Source of the DNA: DATARH01 sp050246595
Lineage (GTDB): Bacteria > Pseudomonadota > Alphaproteobacteria > ATCC43930 > CGMCC-115725
DNA length: 64,000 bases
Direction of reading: 5' to 3'
Assembly: GCA_050246595.1 (NCBI GenBank)
Contig: JBFWVT010000014.1
Location: 16,870 to 80,869 of the forward strand
Made by a program: the position numbers and the translations under genes. How positions within the stretch are numbered: the stretch's first letter is position 1; every line of letters begins with the position of its first letter. Shown here piece by piece: positions 1-8,851 of the stretch. The notes beneath the pieces are model-generated. The model saw only the letters and a list, made by a program, of their open reading frames with translations. It was not told where the DNA came from and ran no database searches.

Positions 1-797
1 CCGGTGAAGTAGCCGGGTTCGCCGTCTCTCGGAGTAAAGCGGAAGAGGCGAATCGCGCGGCCTTCCAGCACCATCTCGGCATAGACCATCTGCCCGAGGC
101 GGGTGGAGCGGCCGAATTCGTCCTCAACGCGATCGTAGAGCACGGTAAACACGTCGCCGGGGTGAATGTCGCGCTCGAAGTCGATGTCGTAGCTGAAGGC
201 GCGGATCATCTCGGCGAGGACGCTGGGCGGCACGCCGGCCCGGTTCGCCGCGGCGGCAAAACTGGTGTGAATCGTGCCGCTACCGAGGGTCGGCACGTCG
301 CGCGTCGGCCGGTCCTGGTCCTCGACGACAAAGCCGCCGGTATGGTCGCGCGCAATCACGATATCCCGATCCGGCGCCAGCGCTAGGCGGAAACTCAGCA
401 GCCGATCGGATTGCGTCAGCGCCGCCGCCCGCTGACCCGGCCGCAGATCGCGCGGGTTCCAGACGCGCGCCAGCAGCCGCGCCGCTTCCTGCGCATCCTC
501 GGAACCGACCCCGACACGAGCCAACAGTTTCAGCGGCGTGTCGCCGGGACGAGCCTCGACCGTTGCCGCCGGTGCTGGTGAGGGAGGCTTGCGAGCGTCC
601 GATCCGGCGGCGACGGCGATCGCGGCGTTCTCCATCCGTGCCGGTCCGAGCCGCACCTGGGAAGCGCCGATATCGAGTGTCACGGGCTGCGGTTGGGATT
701 CCGGTATCGCGGTCCAGTCGACAAAAAAAAGGCCGCCGAAGAACGCTGCCCCGATCGCCAGTCCGGCCGCGCGGGATTTGCGCCGTCGCCGCCTCAT
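1..797 (-). CDS. M23-family murein metallopeptidase, N-terminal part (runs off the window)
   Basis: An open frame reads leftward from an ATG at 797 to the window edge without a stop, giving 265 residues. It opens with an Arg-rich N terminus and one hydrophobic segment (about residues 10-27, containing AIGAAFFGGLFF), so it is probably anchored in the inner membrane. The later part (SYDIDFERDIHPGDVF, then YAEMVLEGRAIRLFRF) matches what I know of the region preceding the peptidase domain in MepM/Csd3-type M23 endopeptidases, which cut peptidoglycan cross-links. The zinc-binding HxxxD/HxH motifs would lie beyond the edge and cannot be checked. The family assignment is from recognition of this N-terminal pattern only. 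Confidence 0.72.
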   Translation of the reverse strand, partial: MRRRRRKSRAAGLAIGAAFFGGLFFVDWTAIPESQPQPVTLDIGASQVRLGPARMENAAIAVAAGSDARKPPSPAPAATVEARPGDTPLKLLARVGVGSEDAQEAARLLARVWNPRDLRPGQRAAALTQSDRLLSFRLALAPDRDIVIARDHTGGFVVEDQDRPTRDVPTLGSGTIHTSFAAAANRAGVPPSVLAEMIRAFSYDIDFERDIHPGDVFTVLYDRVEDEFGRSTRLGQMVYAEMVLEGRAIRLFRFTPRDGEPGYFT

Positions 798-1476
798 GCC
801 GTCTTTTCCTCCCCTATCGTTTCCCCGACAGATCCCCTGAAGCCGGAGAGTGGCGCGCCGCAGGAAAACCTGTCAACCCATCGATCTTGAATGCTCGGCG
901 GGAAGCGTAACCGCAGCAGCGCGGTCGACTGGTAATCCGATCGGCTACCAAGGGCATGGCATGGTCGCGAAGAATAAGACTATCGATTGAGCGTGCAGGC
1001 TGGGCGGGCAGTCGGGTGGATACGGCTGGAAGCTGGCACAGAATGCCGGCGATCGCACATTCCTCCAATGTGCCATGCGGGCGTTCAGGACTTTCTCGCC
1101 CGCCTGCGCCGGGATGCCGATCAGGTAGCGTCCACGGTGATGGCGGGAACCCGCCCGGCGACGGACAGGGCTTCTTGCCGCGGAATGCGAGGTACTTCAC
1201 ATCCCCGCTCGCTGCTGCCGGGCTATCACAGTCTGGGCTGAAGCCCTTTGGCCCGATGCTGGACCGGAAAGGAGACCCGAACAGGCCACGCCGTCCATTC
1301 CGATTCCACCGCCCTGATCTTATGAATGGTAACGCGTTCTTTCGGACACTTGGCCATCCCAGGGGTCCCGTCGCGAGGCGGGACCTTTAGCGTTTTCGGG
1401 CGGCGTGATTGCGGGACCAGCCCAAATGCCGAGCTGATTGAGTTGTGGGTTATGCCCTTCTAAGTCTCTGATTCTT
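798..1476. other. Intergenic stretch, no gene supported
   Basis: About 680 bases between the M23 gene and tRNA-Val. Short frames exist on both strands, but none has family-like sequence, a good ribosome site or protein-like composition. The part around 1130-1190 has the Pro/Gly/Arg-rich look of palindromic intergenic repeats seen elsewhere in this window. It may hold the promoter of the M23 gene near 800-900. Confidence 0.5.
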
Positions 1477-1552
1477 TGGTGGGCGATGACGGATTTGAAC
1501 CGCCGACCCTCTCGGTGTAAACGAGATGCTCTGCCAACTGAGCTAATCGCCC
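1477..1552 (-). tRNA. tRNA-Val (anticodon TAC)
   Basis: A full cloverleaf reads on the minus strand. The acceptor GGGCGAT pairs with ATCGCCC, the anticodon stem TCTCG/CGAGA encloses the loop TTTACAC (anticodon TAC), and the T-arm carries GGTTCAAATCC. The 3' ACCA is encoded. It lies just downstream of hup on the same strand. Confidence 0.95.
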
Positions 1553-1591
1553 GAATCGCTTTGCCGAGGTCAAAACCGTGGCGTGTAGCGA

Positions 1592-1867
1592 TCACTCGTT
1601 GAGTTCATCGCGCAGGCGCTTGCCGGGTTTGAATTTGGCCTGTTTCGATGCGGCGATCTGTATCTTCTCTCCAGTGCGTGGGTTGCGCCCTTCGGAGGCG
1701 GCGCGCTCCGCGACTGTGAAAGTGCCGAACCCGACGAGGCGAACCTCGGTGCCGGCCTTGAGCGCGTCGGTTATCGACTCGAAGACGGCATCAACAGCCT
1801 TGTTTGCGGCTGCTTTGGGCAGGTCGGCTTTCCCAGCGACGGCATCGACGAGTTCGTTTCTGTTCAC
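1592..1867 (-). CDS. hupB: HU-family nucleoid protein
   Basis: This 91-residue protein has the standard HU length. It begins MNRNELVDAVAGKADLPKAA and carries the conserved VRLVGFGTFTV strand and the arm-tip motif GRNPRTGEKI, followed by KFKPGKRLRDELN. HU binds DNA as a dimer and bends it without strong sequence specificity. The start is a GTG at 1867 with an AGGGGGC ribosome site upstream. It is the last protein gene of the tig-clpP-clpX-lon-hup order, which is conserved in many proteobacteria. A divergent IHF assignment is unlikely because the first residues and GFGTF motif are HU-like. Confidence 0.93.
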   Translation of the reverse strand: MNRNELVDAVAGKADLPKAAANKAVDAVFESITDALKAGTEVRLVGFGTFTVAERAASEGRNPRTGEKIQIAASKQAKFKPGKRLRDELNE

Positions 1868-2046
1868 GTGTTGCCCCCTGAGCGATTACGAATGGTTGAG
1901 AGCCGATAACCCCCCAAGTGTAGAGCCGGGTCCGTGACGGGTCAACGTCGCTGCACCCAACCGGACAGCGATTCTCCAGCGTTACCGCGCTTTTGCCGGC
2001 CGACCGGATTTCCCTTTCCGCTCGACCGGCGGGGAAGCGGTGAAGG

Positions 2047-4452
2047 TCAATGCGTGACTAACCCGGATCTCTGTTCGCCTTTGGCGGGAAGGACCGACTC
2101 CTCAGCCGTTTCGTCCTCCCATTCGATCGGGGTCAGCGCTTCGGCAAGCGCATGCCCGAGCAATTCGTCGAGCGTCCGAACCGGGATGATTTTCAACCCG
2201 CGCTTGACGTTATCCGGTATCTCGGCAAGGTCCTTTTCGTTCTCGGCCGGGATCAGAACGGTCTTGAGACCGCCGCGCAACGCCGCAAGCAGCTTCTCTT
2301 TCAGCCCGCCGATCGGCAACACGCGCCCCCGCAACGTGATCTCGCCGGTCATTGCGGTGTCGCGCTTTACAGGTAGACCGGTCAGCACCGACACAATCGA
2401 GGTTACCATCGCGACACCCGCCGATGGACCATCCTTCGGGGTCGCGCCTTCGGGCACATGAACGTGGATGTCCTTGCGCTCGAATAGGCTGGGCTTGATC
2501 CCGAAAGCGTGGCTGCGCGACTTGACATAGCTCTCGGCCGCCTGCACCGATTCCTTCATCACGTCGCCAAGTTTACCAGTCGCGGTCACCCGCCCCTTGC
2601 CGGGCACGGTCACGGCTTCGATCGTCAGCAACTCCCCGCCAACCTCGGTCCAGGCGAGTCCGGTCGTGACCCCGACCAGATCCTCGCTCTCGGCCTCGCC
2701 GAATCGGAATTTCCGCACGCCGGCGTACTTGTCGAGATTGCGCCGGGTTACGACGACCTTATCGGACTTCTTCATCAGAATGTCCTTGATCGCCTTGCGG
2801 GTCAGGTTGGCGATTTCGCGTTCGAGATTGCGAACCCCTGCCTCGCGCGTGTAGTACCGAATCAGATCGCGAAGCGCATCCTCGCTGATGCTCCATTCAT
2901 TCTTCTTCAGACCGTGCGCTTTGATCTGTTTCGGGATCAGGTGGCGTTTGGCGATTTCGACCTTTTCATCCTCGGTGTAGCCAGGGAGCCGAATGATCTC
3001 CATACGGTCCAGAAGCGGCTGCGGCATGCGCAGCGTATTGGCCGTGGTCAGAAAAAGCACGTCGGACAGATCGTAATCGACCTCAAGATAATGGTCGTTG
3101 AATGTCGAATTCTGCTCGGGATCAAGCACTTCGAGCAGCGCCGAGGACGGATCGCCACGCCAATCGGCGCCGAGCTTGTCGACTTCGTCGAGCAGGAAGA
3201 GCGGGTTCGACGACTTGGCCTTCTTCATGCCTTGTATGACCTTGCCCGGCATCGAGCCGATATAGGTCCGGCGGTGCCCGCGGATCTCGGCCTCGTCACG
3301 CACGCCGCCCAGCGACATGCGCACGAAATTACGCCCGGTCGCGCGCGCCACCGACTTGCCGAGCGAGGTCTTCCCGACACCCGGCGGGCCGACCAGGCAC
3401 AGGATCGGACCCTTCATTTTTTTCATGCGCTGCTGGACCGCAAGGTATTCGAGAATACGCTCCTTGACCTTTTCGAGCCCGAAATGATCGGCGTCGAGGA
3501 CGCGCTCGGCGCCCTTGATGTCGCGTTTGATCTTGGTACGCTTCTGCCATGGGATCGACAGCAGCCAGTCGAGATAATTGCGCACGACCGTCGCCTCGGC
3601 TGACATCGGGCTCATGCTGCGCAGCTTCTTCAGCTCCGCCATTGCCTTGTCGTGCGCTTCCTTGGTGAGCCTGGTCTTGTTGATCCTGTCCTCGAGTTCG
3701 GCCATTTCATCGCGGCCATCCTCACCCTCGCCGAGCTCCTTTTGGATCGCCTTTAGTTGCTCGTTAAGGTAGTACTCGCGCTGGGTTTTCTCCATTTGGC
3801 GCTTGACGCGGTTGCGGATCCGCTTTTCAACCTGCAGGACACCAATTTCGCCTTCCATATAGCCGAAGACTTTCTCGAGCCGCTCCGACACGGCTTCGGT
3901 CTCGAGCAGTTCCTGCTTTTCGGGAATCTTCAAACTCAAATGCGAGGCAACCGTATCGGCAAGTTTGCCGGGGTCCTCGATCTGGTTGATCGAGACTAGG
4001 ACCTCAGGCGGAATCTTCTTATTGAGCTTGATATATTGCTCGAACTGCGCGACCACAGTGCGGGCCAGCGCCTCGATTTCCTGGTGCGTGCCCGGCTTTT
4101 CCGCGATGACCTCCGCGTGCGCCTGAAAGAATGCGTCGTTCTCGGCAAAGCGCACGATGCGAGCGCGTTGCCCGCCTTCAACGAGAACCTTGACCGTGCC
4201 GTCGGGCAGCTTCAACAGTTGCAGCACCGTCCCGATCGTTCCGACGGTGAAAATGTCGGACGTGGACGGATCATCCTGTGCTGCGTTTTTCTGAGTGACG
4301 AGAAGGATCTGCTTGTCGTCCTTCATCACGTCTTCGAGCGCCCGCACCGATTTTTCGCGCCCCACGAAAAGCGGAACGATCATGTGCGGAAACACGACGA
4401 TGTCACGAAGCGGCAGGACCGGATAAAGGGCAGCGCGCGCGGTTTCGAACAT
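2047..4452 (-). CDS. lon: ATP-dependent Lon protease
   Basis: An 801-residue protein of ordinary LonA length. It has an N-terminal substrate-binding LON domain (starting around LYPVLPLRDIVVFPHMIVPL), a coiled helical region near residues 200-260, an AAA+ module with Walker A GPPGVGKTSLGKS (about residue 355) and Walker B NPLFLLDEVDKL, and a C-terminal serine protease domain. The catalytic serine is in PKDGPSAGVAM (about residue 680), and the lysine is in LPIGGLKEKLLAA. Lon degrades misfolded and regulatory proteins in the cytoplasm. It lies 237 bases downstream of clpX, so it probably has its own promoter. The start is an ATG at 4452. Confidence 0.97.
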   Translation of the reverse strand: MFETARAALYPVLPLRDIVVFPHMIVPLFVGREKSVRALEDVMKDDKQILLVTQKNAAQDDPSTSDIFTVGTIGTVLQLLKLPDGTVKVLVEGGQRARIVRFAENDAFFQAHAEVIAEKPGTHQEIEALARTVVAQFEQYIKLNKKIPPEVLVSINQIEDPGKLADTVASHLSLKIPEKQELLETEAVSERLEKVFGYMEGEIGVLQVEKRIRNRVKRQMEKTQREYYLNEQLKAIQKELGEGEDGRDEMAELEDRINKTRLTKEAHDKAMAELKKLRSMSPMSAEATVVRNYLDWLLSIPWQKRTKIKRDIKGAERVLDADHFGLEKVKERILEYLAVQQRMKKMKGPILCLVGPPGVGKTSLGKSVARATGRNFVRMSLGGVRDEAEIRGHRRTYIGSMPGKVIQGMKKAKSSNPLFLLDEVDKLGADWRGDPSSALLEVLDPEQNSTFNDHYLEVDYDLSDVLFLTTANTLRMPQPLLDRMEIIRLPGYTEDEKVEIAKRHLIPKQIKAHGLKKNEWSISEDALRDLIRYYTREAGVRNLEREIANLTRKAIKDILMKKSDKVVVTRRNLDKYAGVRKFRFGEAESEDLVGVTTGLAWTEVGGELLTIEAVTVPGKGRVTATGKLGDVMKESVQAAESYVKSRSHAFGIKPSLFERKDIHVHVPEGATPKDGPSAGVAMVTSIVSVLTGLPVKRDTAMTGEITLRGRVLPIGGLKEKLLAALRGGLKTVLIPAENEKDLAEIPDNVKRGLKIIPVRTLDELLGHALAEALTPIEWEDETAEESVLPAKGEQRSGLVTH

Positions 4453-4689
4453 AGGCCCTCATTATCTTTACCAGGGGCCGCCCGCCGGGAGGTGGGTGGC
4501 CGGGTAGATTAGCCGTGGTTACGTTGGCCTCCCGGGGGCTGGCTTCAAGGAGCCGGGACCGGGATACCGCAGGCCGGCGGACGACCTGCCGGCAAATGAT
4601 CGTCCGTCCCCGAGAAAGCCGGGTCCAGGACGGGATCGATCAACCGATCCTGGATACCGCCGATGCAAAGACGGGCCGCAGACAGACCC

Positions 4690-5955
4690 TCAGGCGCCGG
4701 TACCCACGTCTCCCCGGCGATCGGAATAGATGTGCAGCGGCTTGGCGCGTCCTTCGACGACCTCACGGTTGATCACGATCTCGCTGACCCCGGCGAGGCT
4801 CGGCAGCTCGAACATCGAATCGAGCAGGATCGCTTCCATGATCGATCGCAGCCCGCGTGCGCCGGTCTTGCGCGCGATTGCCTTCTGCGCCACCGCGCGC
4901 AACGCCTCGTCGGTCAGTTCAAGTCGGACATCCTCCATCTCGAACAGCCGCTGGTACTGCTTGACCAAGGCGTTTTTTGGCTTGGTCAGAATATCGACCA
5001 GCGCGTTCTCATCGAGATCGTCGAGCGTCGCGACGACGGGCAGGCGCCCGACAAATTCCGGGATGAGCCCGAATTTCAGCAAATCTTCCGGTTCCAGATC
5101 CTTCAGGATCTCGCCGGTCTTGCGCTCGTCCGGCCCGCGGACCTCGGCGCCGAAACCGATCGACGTGCCCTGGCGACGCTGTGCGATGATCCTTTCGAGT
5201 CCGGCAAAGGCGCCGCCGCACACGAACAGGATGTTTGTCGTATCGACTTGCAGGAATTCCTGCTGCGGGTGCTTGCGTCCGCCTTGCGGCGGCACCGAGG
5301 CGATCGTGCCCTCCATGATCTTCAGGAGCGCCTGCTGCACGCCCTCGCCCGACACGTCGCGGGTGATTGACGGGTTATCCGATTTGCGAGAGATCTTATC
5401 GACCTCGTCGATATAGACAATGCCGCGCTGCGCGCGCTCGACATTATAGTCGGCCGCCTGCAACAGCTTCAGGATGATGTTCTCGACATCCTCGCCGACA
5501 TATCCGGCTTCGGTCAGCGTCGTCGCGTCCGCCATCGTGAACGGCACGTCGATGATACGCGCCAGCGTCTGTGCCAGCAGCGTCTTGCCCGAGCCGGTCG
5601 GCCCGACCAGCAGGATATTGGATTTCGCCAATTCGACGTCGTTGTTCTTCGATCCGTGCGCCAGCCGCTTGTAGTGATTATGCACCGCGACCGACAGAAC
5701 CCGCTTGGCGTGGTCCTGCCCAATCACGTAATCGTCGAGAACCCGGCAGATATCGCGCGGTCCCGGCACACCGTCCCGCGACTTGACGAGCGTCGTCTTG
5801 TGCTCCTCACGGATGATGTCCATGCAGAGCTCGACGCATTCGTCGCAGATAAATACGGTCGGACCCGCAATCAGCTTTCTGACCTCGTGCTGGCTCTTGC
5901 CGCAAAAGGAACAGTAGAGCGTATTTTTCGAGTCGCTGCCGCTGGACTTAGTCAT
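4690..5955 (-). CDS. clpX: ClpX, ATPase subunit of the ClpXP protease
   Basis: The chosen ATG at 5955 has GGAG five bases upstream and gives a 421-residue protein (MTKSSGSDSKN...). A nine-residue longer frame exists but has no support. The N terminus holds the zinc-binding domain (YCSFCGKS ... FICDECVELC). The AAA+ core has Walker A GPTGSGKTLLAQ (about residue 118), Walker B GIVYIDEVDKI and the sensor-2 region KTGARGLRSIMEA. ClpX unfolds tagged substrates and feeds them to ClpP. The gene follows clpP on the same strand, with about 195 bases between them. All diagnostic residues are intact. Confidence 0.97.
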   Translation of the reverse strand: MTKSSGSDSKNTLYCSFCGKSQHEVRKLIAGPTVFICDECVELCMDIIREEHKTTLVKSRDGVPGPRDICRVLDDYVIGQDHAKRVLSVAVHNHYKRLAHGSKNNDVELAKSNILLVGPTGSGKTLLAQTLARIIDVPFTMADATTLTEAGYVGEDVENIILKLLQAADYNVERAQRGIVYIDEVDKISRKSDNPSITRDVSGEGVQQALLKIMEGTIASVPPQGGRKHPQQEFLQVDTTNILFVCGGAFAGLERIIAQRRQGTSIGFGAEVRGPDERKTGEILKDLEPEDLLKFGLIPEFVGRLPVVATLDDLDENALVDILTKPKNALVKQYQRLFEMEDVRLELTDEALRAVAQKAIARKTGARGLRSIMEAILLDSMFELPSLAGVSEIVINREVVEGRAKPLHIYSDRRGDVGTGA

Positions 5956-6150
5956 CGCCACTCCATCACCGGTCCGGCGCATGCCAGCCGGGCCGACCGC
6001 GCTGTCCCGCGCAGGCTGACGGAGGCCGACAGATCGCGGCTAGCCCCCGGCGCCCAGCCGGTGCACGCCGGCGCGGGCCATTCAAGTATATGTACTCCTG
6101 GCGGATCAACAACTGATTAAATCCGCCGCTCCCGCGCTCCCGCCGCCGAA

Positions 6151-6792
6151 TCAGGCGCGGAACCCGCGTTCCTCGTCGCGCGTCGGCCGAGCCTCGACGA
6201 CCTCGTCAACCAGACCGAATTCCTTGGCTTCGAGCGGCGACAGAAACTTGTCGCGCTCGACGGCGGCCTGGATGACTTCGAGCGGTTGCCCGGTGTGGCG
6301 CACATAGATCTCGTTGAGGCGCGCCCGCAACGCCAGGATCTCGCGCGCCTGGATCTCGATATCGGTGGCCTGCCCCTGAGCACCGCCCGAGGGCTGATGG
6401 ATCATGATGCGCGAATTGGGCAGCGAGAACCGCTTCCCGGCGGCGCCGGCGGCGAGCAGCAGCGAGCCCATCGAGGCAGCCTGTCCGATGCACACGGTCG
6501 AAACCGGCGAGCGGATATACTGCATCGTATCGTAAATCGCGAGACCGGAGGTCACGACCCCGCCCGGCGAGTTGATATAGAACGCAATATCCTTTGTCGG
6601 GTTCTCCGATTCGAGGAAGAGGAGCTGCGCGCAAATCAGGCTCGCCACCGCGTCGTGTACCGGACCGACCAGAAAGATGATCCGCTCCTTTAACAGGCGC
6701 GAATAGATGTCGTAGGCACGCTCTCCGCGATTTGTCTGCTCGACCACCATCGGGACGAGATTGTTCATGTATTGTTCGAAATAGTCGGCCAT
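6151..6792 (-). CDS. clpP: ClpP, ATP-dependent Clp protease proteolytic subunit
   Basis: A 213-residue serine protease subunit that assembles into double heptameric rings. The catalytic serine lies in GQAASMGSLLLAAG, the histidine in RIMIHQPSGGAQGQ, and the aspartate in EFGLVDEVVE, all in family order. The start ATG at 6792 is followed by MADYFEQYMNNLVPMVVEQT, a usual ClpP beginning. It is placed between tig and clpX, only 68 bases after tig, so tig-clpP may share a transcript. Nothing in the sequence is unusual. Confidence 0.97.
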   Translation of the reverse strand: MADYFEQYMNNLVPMVVEQTNRGERAYDIYSRLLKERIIFLVGPVHDAVASLICAQLLFLESENPTKDIAFYINSPGGVVTSGLAIYDTMQYIRSPVSTVCIGQAASMGSLLLAAGAAGKRFSLPNSRIMIHQPSGGAQGQATDIEIQAREILALRARLNEIYVRHTGQPLEVIQAAVERDKFLSPLEAKEFGLVDEVVEARPTRDEERGFRA

Positions 6793-6860
6793 TTCTTTCT
6801 CCCTCGACCGCCGCGCCCGATAGGAGCGCGACGAATTTCCGCGGCGGCGGCGCTGCGGCG

Positions 6861-8507
6861 TCAGGCTGGTCCAGTCTCCTCGTCCGTCTCCGCTTCCTGG
6901 TCGGCGGCCATCAGCGCCTGCGGAGTGACGCTGCGCTCGGCCGGTTTCGCCAGTTCGAAAATGAAGTCGACGACCTTGTCCTCGAAAATCGGCACCCTGA
7001 GATTGTTCAGGGCGTCGGGATTTTTTCGGTAATAGTCGAAGACCTGCCGCTCGTAGCCGGGATGGCGCCGTGCTTCCTGCAACAGCGCCTGGTTCAGCTC
7101 ATCCTGACTGACTTGTATATTGTTGTTGCGACCGACCTCGGCAAGCAGCAGCCCCAGGCGAACCCGGCGTTCGGCGATGCGGCGAAACTCTTCGCGGGTC
7201 TTTTCCTCGTTCTCCGTGTCTGTAGGCTCCGTGTCCGCGGGGGCGGCCGGTTCCGTATCCGAAGCGCCTTCGAGCGCGGTTTCCTCCGGCGCGATGACCG
7301 CTGCCGCATCGATCGGCTCGCCGCTTGACCCCGGATGCGGGATTGCGTGGTGGCTTGCGGCTTCGGTCTCATGCTGGGCCGGCTTCTCCGCCTCGGCCGT
7401 AGCCGGCGCACGGTCCGAAGCGCCTTCCAGCGCCGTCTCCTCGGGCGCGATGATGTTACCGGCATCGATCGGCCCCTCGCCAGGCGGCGGTCCCCCGGCC
7501 TGTTCCTCCCGGTTGTCGGCCGCCCGCGCCTCGATCTGCCGGCGCATGTCGCGCTCCCCCTCGTATTGCGCCCAGATCGAGTTGAACTCAATCTCGATCA
7601 TACCGGGCGGCACCGGGAACTCGTATCGCTCGGCGAGCTTGTCGAGCAGGGCGCGCTTCAGCCGCTGACGGGCCAGGTTGTCGTAATCGCGCTGCATGCG
7701 CTGCCTGATTTCGCCGCGCAGCTCGTCGAGGCTTTCGAGCCCGACCGCCTCGGCCAGCGTATCGTCGATCGCAGCCGGCAGCCGGCGCCGGACCTCTTTG
7801 ACCGAGACCTGGAACACCCCCTCCTTGCCGTCCATCTCCGGGCCGGCTTCGGCGGGAAACGTGACCTTGACCTCGCGCTGTTCACCGGCCGAGACACCGG
7901 TCAGCTGGTCGCTGAACCCGGGCAGCAGCCCCTCGGCGCCGAGTTCGATTTCGCGGCCTTCGCCGCGGCTGCCGGGGATTTCTTCATCGCCTGTACGTCC
8001 GACGATATCGGCGACGATGATGTCGCCCGTCTCGGCGGGGCGCTCGACCGGTTCCGATTTGCGCTGCGACTCCGCCAGCCGTTCGAGCGCCTTTTCGACA
8101 TCCTCGTCGGGGACCTGCGCCACCAGCCTTTCGAGACCGAGCGCGCCGAAATCGGGCGCCGGCAACTCCGGCAGAACTTCGAGCGACAGCGTGTATTCGA
8201 GATCGGCGCCCTCGGCGCTCGACACGAGTTCGTAGCGCGGCGGCAGCGCCGGGCGCAGATTGCGTTCGCGAATCGCCTCGGCCGAGCTGTCCTGGACCGC
8301 GCTCTCCAAAACCTCGCCGCGCACGGCCGCGCCGTATCGCTTGCGCAACAGCGGCAGCGGCACCTTGCCCGGACGGAAACCGGGGATCCGCACCATCCGC
8401 CCGAGTTCGTCGAGCCGTTTGGTGATCTGCTCCTCGACCTCGCTCGCCGGGATAGTGATCTTGAATTCGCGCTTCAGCCCCTCGGCGCTGGTTTCGGTCA
8501 CATTCAT
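6861..8507 (-). CDS. tig: Trigger factor with an acidic repeat-bearing insertion
   Basis: Ribosome-associated chaperone and peptidyl-prolyl isomerase. The N-terminal ribosome-binding domain includes GFRPGKVPLPLLRKRYG. The FKBP-like domain is around residues 150-240 (GDIIVADIVGRTGDEEIPG). The C-terminal substrate-cradle domain ends with QALLQEARRHPGYERQVFDYYRKNP. At 548 residues it is about 100 longer than usual. The excess is a Pro/Ala/Glu-rich segment at roughly residues 330-435 that contains two copies of IAPEETALEGASD separated by 52 residues. The segment interrupts the C-terminal domain between RDMRRQIEARAA and TREEFRRIAERRVRLGLLL. Frame is maintained throughout, so the gene is probably functional. 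Confidence 0.95.
   Translation of the reverse strand: MNVTETSAEGLKREFKITIPASEVEEQITKRLDELGRMVRIPGFRPGKVPLPLLRKRYGAAVRGEVLESAVQDSSAEAIRERNLRPALPPRYELVSSAEGADLEYTLSLEVLPELPAPDFGALGLERLVAQVPDEDVEKALERLAESQRKSEPVERPAETGDIIVADIVGRTGDEEIPGSRGEGREIELGAEGLLPGFSDQLTGVSAGEQREVKVTFPAEAGPEMDGKEGVFQVSVKEVRRRLPAAIDDTLAEAVGLESLDELRGEIRQRMQRDYDNLARQRLKRALLDKLAERYEFPVPPGMIEIEFNSIWAQYEGERDMRRQIEARAADNREEQAGGPPPGEGPIDAGNIIAPEETALEGASDRAPATAEAEKPAQHETEAASHHAIPHPGSSGEPIDAAAVIAPEETALEGASDTEPAAPADTEPTDTENEEKTREEFRRIAERRVRLGLLLAEVGRNNNIQVSQDELNQALLQEARRHPGYERQVFDYYRKNPDALNNLRVPIFEDKVVDFIFELAKPAERSVTPQALMAADQEAETDEETGPA
7255..7472. repeat. Imperfect direct repeat inside tig (about 62 bp units, 156 bp apart)
   Basis: The unit starting TCCGAAGCGCCTTC near 7257 recurs near 7413, and the similarity continues to GCATCGATCGG in both copies. 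It encodes the duplicated IAPEETALEGASD peptide of the trigger factor insertion. The offset of 156 bases is a multiple of three, so both copies are read in the same frame. Confidence 0.85.
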
Positions 8508-8645
8508 TGCAGCGTGCTCACATTCCTTGCCTCAGTTGGGCCTTGCCTCAGCCCGGGTCTCGCGTCAGTTCGGCCTGCGCGGCACAGGGGTCCTCAGCCG
8601 GCGCCTTTCTCCGCCGCCGCGTGCGAGGCAGGATAGCGGGGTGGG

Positions 8646-8730
8646 TGGTGCGGGCGGGGGGATTTGAACCCCCACGATTTTCATCGCTGGAACCTAAATC
8701 CAGTGCGTCTTCCAGTTCCGCCACGCCCGC
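8646..8730 (-). tRNA. tRNA-Leu (anticodon TAG)
   Basis: An 85-base class II tRNA on the minus strand. The acceptor GCGGGCG pairs with CGCCCGC, the anticodon stem CTGGA/TCCAG encloses TTTAGGT (anticodon TAG), a long variable arm follows, the T-arm contains GGTTCAAATCC, and ACCA is encoded at the 3' end. It lies upstream of tig on the same strand. Confidence 0.95.
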
Positions 8731-8851
8731 CCGGCCGCGCTCGGCGGCATCGCCGGGATGTCGGCATGCCGCCGCGGCGTTCTGATCCGGCGCGTTCCAA
8801 CATAGTCGCGGCTAACATAGTCACGGCACTGCAATATAGCGAGACGCGAGA

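Noticed and set aside
814..1390. Overlapping open frames of 84-144 codons in the gap after the M23 gene
   Set aside because: No family-like sequence, Pro/Arg-rich composition as expected from GC-rich repeat DNA, no ribosome sites, frames on both strands.
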